Part shown: positions 62,516 to 64,000 of the stretch, one piece after another | How positions within the stretch are numbered: the first letter of the stretch is position 1 | How the letters are laid out: each line of letters begins with the position of its first letter | From: UBA3839 sp963627995 | GTDB lineage: Bacteria; Bacteroidota; Bacteroidia; Bacteroidales; Bacteroidaceae | NCBI GenBank assembly: GCA_963627995.1 | Contig: CAVGCV010000006.1 | Coordinates: 1 to 64,000, forward strand | Length of the DNA stretch: 64,000 nucleotides | Reading direction: 5' to 3' | Position numbers and translations under genes: made by a program | Notes under the pieces: model-generated | Seen by the model: the letters and a program-made list of their open reading frames with translations, nothing else | What the model was told of the DNA's origin: nothing | The model's database searches: none

Positions 62516-63038
62516 CGCGCACGACGCTGCCGTAGGGCGGCACGTGGGCGAGCGCGTCGGCGAAGCGGCACGTCCCGGCGTAGACCTGGGCGAGGGCCAG
62601 CACGCCGCCGTGGGCGAAGACGGCCACGCGCTCGTGCGGCGCGCGCCGCACGTCGTCGATGAAGCTGTCCACGCGGGCGCGCTGGTCGGCCAGGCTGTCT
62701 CCGCCTGGTGCGCGGCGGGTGTGGAAGTCGCCGCACCAGCGCGCGAAGCGCGGGTCGCTGGCGTAGAGGTCGCCGTAGGATTTCATCTCCCACTCTCCGA
62801 AGTTGAACTCGCGCACGCGCGCGTCGACGCGCGCGTCGGGGTAGCCGCAGTAGCGCGCCAGCCGGCGCGCGCGGGTGAGTGGGCTGGTGTATACCGCGTC
62901 GAAGCGGATGCCGGCGATTTGCATCCGCGTGGCCTCGGCCTCCTGCTCGAAGGTGTCGCTGAGCGCCACGTCGGTCAGTCCGTAGCACGTGCCGGGCGGC
63001 ACGGCCACGCTTGTGTGGCGGATGAAGTAGATGTCCAT
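62466..63038 (-). CDS. Histidine phosphatase, CobC (alpha-ribazole phosphatase)-like
   Basis: A 190-residue phosphoglycerate mutase-type phosphatase. The N-terminal YFIRHTSVAVPPGTCYG holds the catalytic His in R-H-T, and the later FAHGGVLAL holds the second His. REFNFGEWEMKSYGDLY provides the active-site Glu region. The H-T-x-x-x-x-x-x-x-C-Y-G form fits CobC of cobamide synthesis; no other cobalamin genes are nearby, so the substrate is uncertain. A -7 box TACCTTTG lies at 63106-63113 on the minus strand. Convergent overlap of 50 bases with the Lrp gene. Confidence 0.85.
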   Translation of the reverse strand: MDIYFIRHTSVAVPPGTCYGLTDVALSDTFEQEAEATRMQIAGIRFDAVYTSPLTRARRLARYCGYPDARVDARVREFNFGEWEMKSYGDLYASDPRFARWCGDFHTRRAPGGDSLADQRARVDSFIDDVRRAPHERVAVFAHGGVLALAQVYAGTCRFADALAHVPPYGSVVRVSLPRLAAEPAALSSR

Positions 63039-63049
63039 GTCTGTCGGTG

Positions 63050-63101
63050 GGTGCGCGCGCGGAGGGCGGCCGGCGCTGTGCTGGGCGTGCCGCCGCGCAT
63101 G
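63050..63101. repeat. Possible three-unit degenerate 22-bp array upstream of the CobC-like gene
   Basis: Cores GGTGCGC (63050), GGCGCTG (63072) and CGCGCATG (63094) lie exactly 22 bases apart in a GC-rich stretch before the CobC-like ATG. In such GC-rich sequence the agreement could be chance. Confidence 0.3.
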
Positions 63102-63105
63102 CGTG

Positions 63106-63113
63106 CAAAGGTA
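63106..63113 (-). promoter_or_regulatory. -7 box (TACCTTTG) for the CobC-like gene
   Basis: Minus-strand TAnnTTTG, 67 bases before the ATG at 63038. Confidence 0.45.
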
Positions 63114-63175
63114 GGTTTTTTGCGGAAAAGGGGGAAATCGCCGCTCCGATATTCCCGTATGTGTGGGGAAATGGC

Positions 63176-63183
63176 TAACTTTG
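63176..63183 (+). promoter_or_regulatory. -7 box (TAACTTTG) for the transporter gene at the right edge
   Basis: TAnnTTTG match 112 bases before the ATG at 63295. Confidence 0.45.
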
Positions 63184-63294
63184 CGCCTGCTTTGTCCTCC
63201 CGCCCCGCGCGGCGGCCGGCGGCCCGCTGCCTTTGTCCGGGTTGCCGCGCGCGGCGGGAGGCCACGGCCTTTTCCTTAAAGATTCGTTTCTTTT

Positions 63295-64000
63295 ATGCAT
63301 TGGTTAGTTGACTTGGTCACCGACGGCACGGCGATTACGCACATCGTTTTCCTCTACGCCTTGGTGATTTCGGTGGGCGTGCTCCTCGGGAAGTTGAAAA
63401 TCGGGAGCATCTCGCTCGGCGTGACGTTCGTGCTGTTTGTCGGCATCGCGGTGGGGCACGTCCTGCACCAGGGCGTGGAGCACTGGGGGTTCACGCCGGA
63501 GCCTGTGAACGTGCTGAACTTCGTGCAGGACTTCGGGCTCATCCTCTTCGTCTATTCCGTCGGCCTGCAGGTGGGGCCGTCGTTCTTCACCTCGCTGAAG
63601 GGCAACGGCGTGAAGCTGAACATCGCCGCCGCGCTGATTGTCGCGCTGAACATCGCCGTGATGCTCACGCTCTACTACTGCTTCATGGACACGTCGGACC
63701 CCACGAAGCTCCCCATGATGGTGGGCGTGCTGTGCGGGGCGGTGACCAACACGCCGGGCCTGGGTGCGGCGAATGCCGCCCTGGAGCAAATCGGCGCGGG
63801 GCATTTCGGCGGCTCCATCCCGGTGATTGCGAACGGCTATGCCTGTGCTTATCCACTGGGCGTGCTGGGCATCATCGGCGGCATCATACTGATCCGCTAC
63901 ATCTTCCGCGTGAACTTCAAGAAGGAGGAGCAGGACTTTGAGCAGCACAACAGCAATCATGCGGCCATGAAGCCCCACCTGATGCACGTGGAGGTGGGCA
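63295..64000 (+). CDS. YidE/AspT-type transporter, N-terminal part (cut by the window edge)
   Basis: Reading from the ATG at 63295 gives an uninterrupted frame to the last base. It begins MHWLVDLVTDGTAITHIVFL and continues with several membrane segments, including the paired half-repeat FGLILFVYSVGLQVGPSFF and VGVLCGAVTNTPGLGAANAA. The G-L-Q-x-G-P-x-F-F and T-N-T-P-x-L-x-A motifs are those of the aspartate:alanine exchanger/YidE family, which normally continue with TrkA-C domains and a second membrane half. About 235 residues are visible. Substrate unknown. Confidence 0.88.
   Translation, partial: MHWLVDLVTDGTAITHIVFLYALVISVGVLLGKLKIGSISLGVTFVLFVGIAVGHVLHQGVEHWGFTPEPVNVLNFVQDFGLILFVYSVGLQVGPSFFTSLKGNGVKLNIAAALIVALNIAVMLTLYYCFMDTSDPTKLPMMVGVLCGAVTNTPGLGAANAALEQIGAGHFGGSIPVIANGYACAYPLGVLGIIGGIILIRYIFRVNFKKEEQDFEQHNSNHAAMKPHLMHVEVG

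Noticed and set aside
63304..63987. 227-codon open frame on the minus strand at the right edge
   Set aside because: It is antisense to the clear transporter gene starting at 63295.

Overview
The window reads as chromosomal DNA of a member of the order Bacteroidales, most likely Prevotellaceae or a close relative. The evidence is promoters of the TTTG-N19/20-TAnnTTTG type, a complete Bat (aerotolerance) operon, a FeoA-FeoB fusion, small proteins I know mainly from Bacteroidota, and GH35/GH43 glycosidases carrying carbohydrate-binding modules. No rRNA, tRNA, CRISPR array or intact transposon was seen. Base composition is mosaic: about 31-47 kb is clearly AT-rich, while 5-11 kb and 53-64 kb are GC-rich.

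Layout. 0-5 kb: the 3' tip of a possible group II intron, then a leftward set (rRNA methyltransferase, RNase D-like exonuclease, DUF5063-like protein) divergent from pepP, and a decayed gene. 4.4-10.8 kb: a tightly packed rightward cassette of AraC regulator, giant two-module sensor kinase, response regulator and short AbgT-like membrane protein. 11.2-18.2 kb: class II aldolase and LMW phosphatase facing uvrA and feoAB. 18.2-24.1 kb: the 3' end of a second group II intron, then the leftward ilvD-ilvB-ilvN-ilvC operon. 24.9-30 kb: uvrB, a GH35 beta-galactosidase and rpiB, all leftward. 30-37.4 kb: sugar aminotransferase, glycosyltransferase, mltG, clpC and an S37 peptidase. 37.6-46.7 kb: PAP2 phosphatase and the Bat operon (moxR, DUF58, BatD-like, batA-batE). 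47-49.2 kb: yicC-gmk-nadD. 49.3-53.3 kb: leftward pheT-yebC-TSCPD-lipoprotein. 53.7-64 kb: small winged-helix protein, galE, mltF-like lytic transglycosylase, a multidomain GH43, an rsmF-like methyltransferase, an Lrp regulator, a CobC-like phosphatase and the start of a YidE/AspT-type transporter cut by the window edge.

The most unusual signal is outside genes. Several GC-rich intergenic gaps hold tandem arrays with a near-exact 22-bp period (sometimes 21). The units diverge strongly from each other but keep register. Each unit has a short palindromic core (AAGTACTT, GGTGCGCTG, GGCGCACTG, GGCGCGCTG) and an A/T spacer that is often itself a GGAAA..TTTCC palindrome. Clear arrays lie at about 10.85-11.04, 24.34-24.78, 53.40-53.47, 56.70-56.86 and 60.14-60.48 kb, with two-unit or weak versions at 49.25 and 63.05 kb. 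Most abut the 3' end of one or two genes. I do not recognise this element.

The second point of interest is the 1357-residue sensor protein. Its first kinase module keeps the ATP-binding boxes but has no phosphoacceptor histidine. Its second module has an H-box-like His but a ruined ATP-binding domain. The two may work as complementary halves of one kinase feeding the response regulator beside it.
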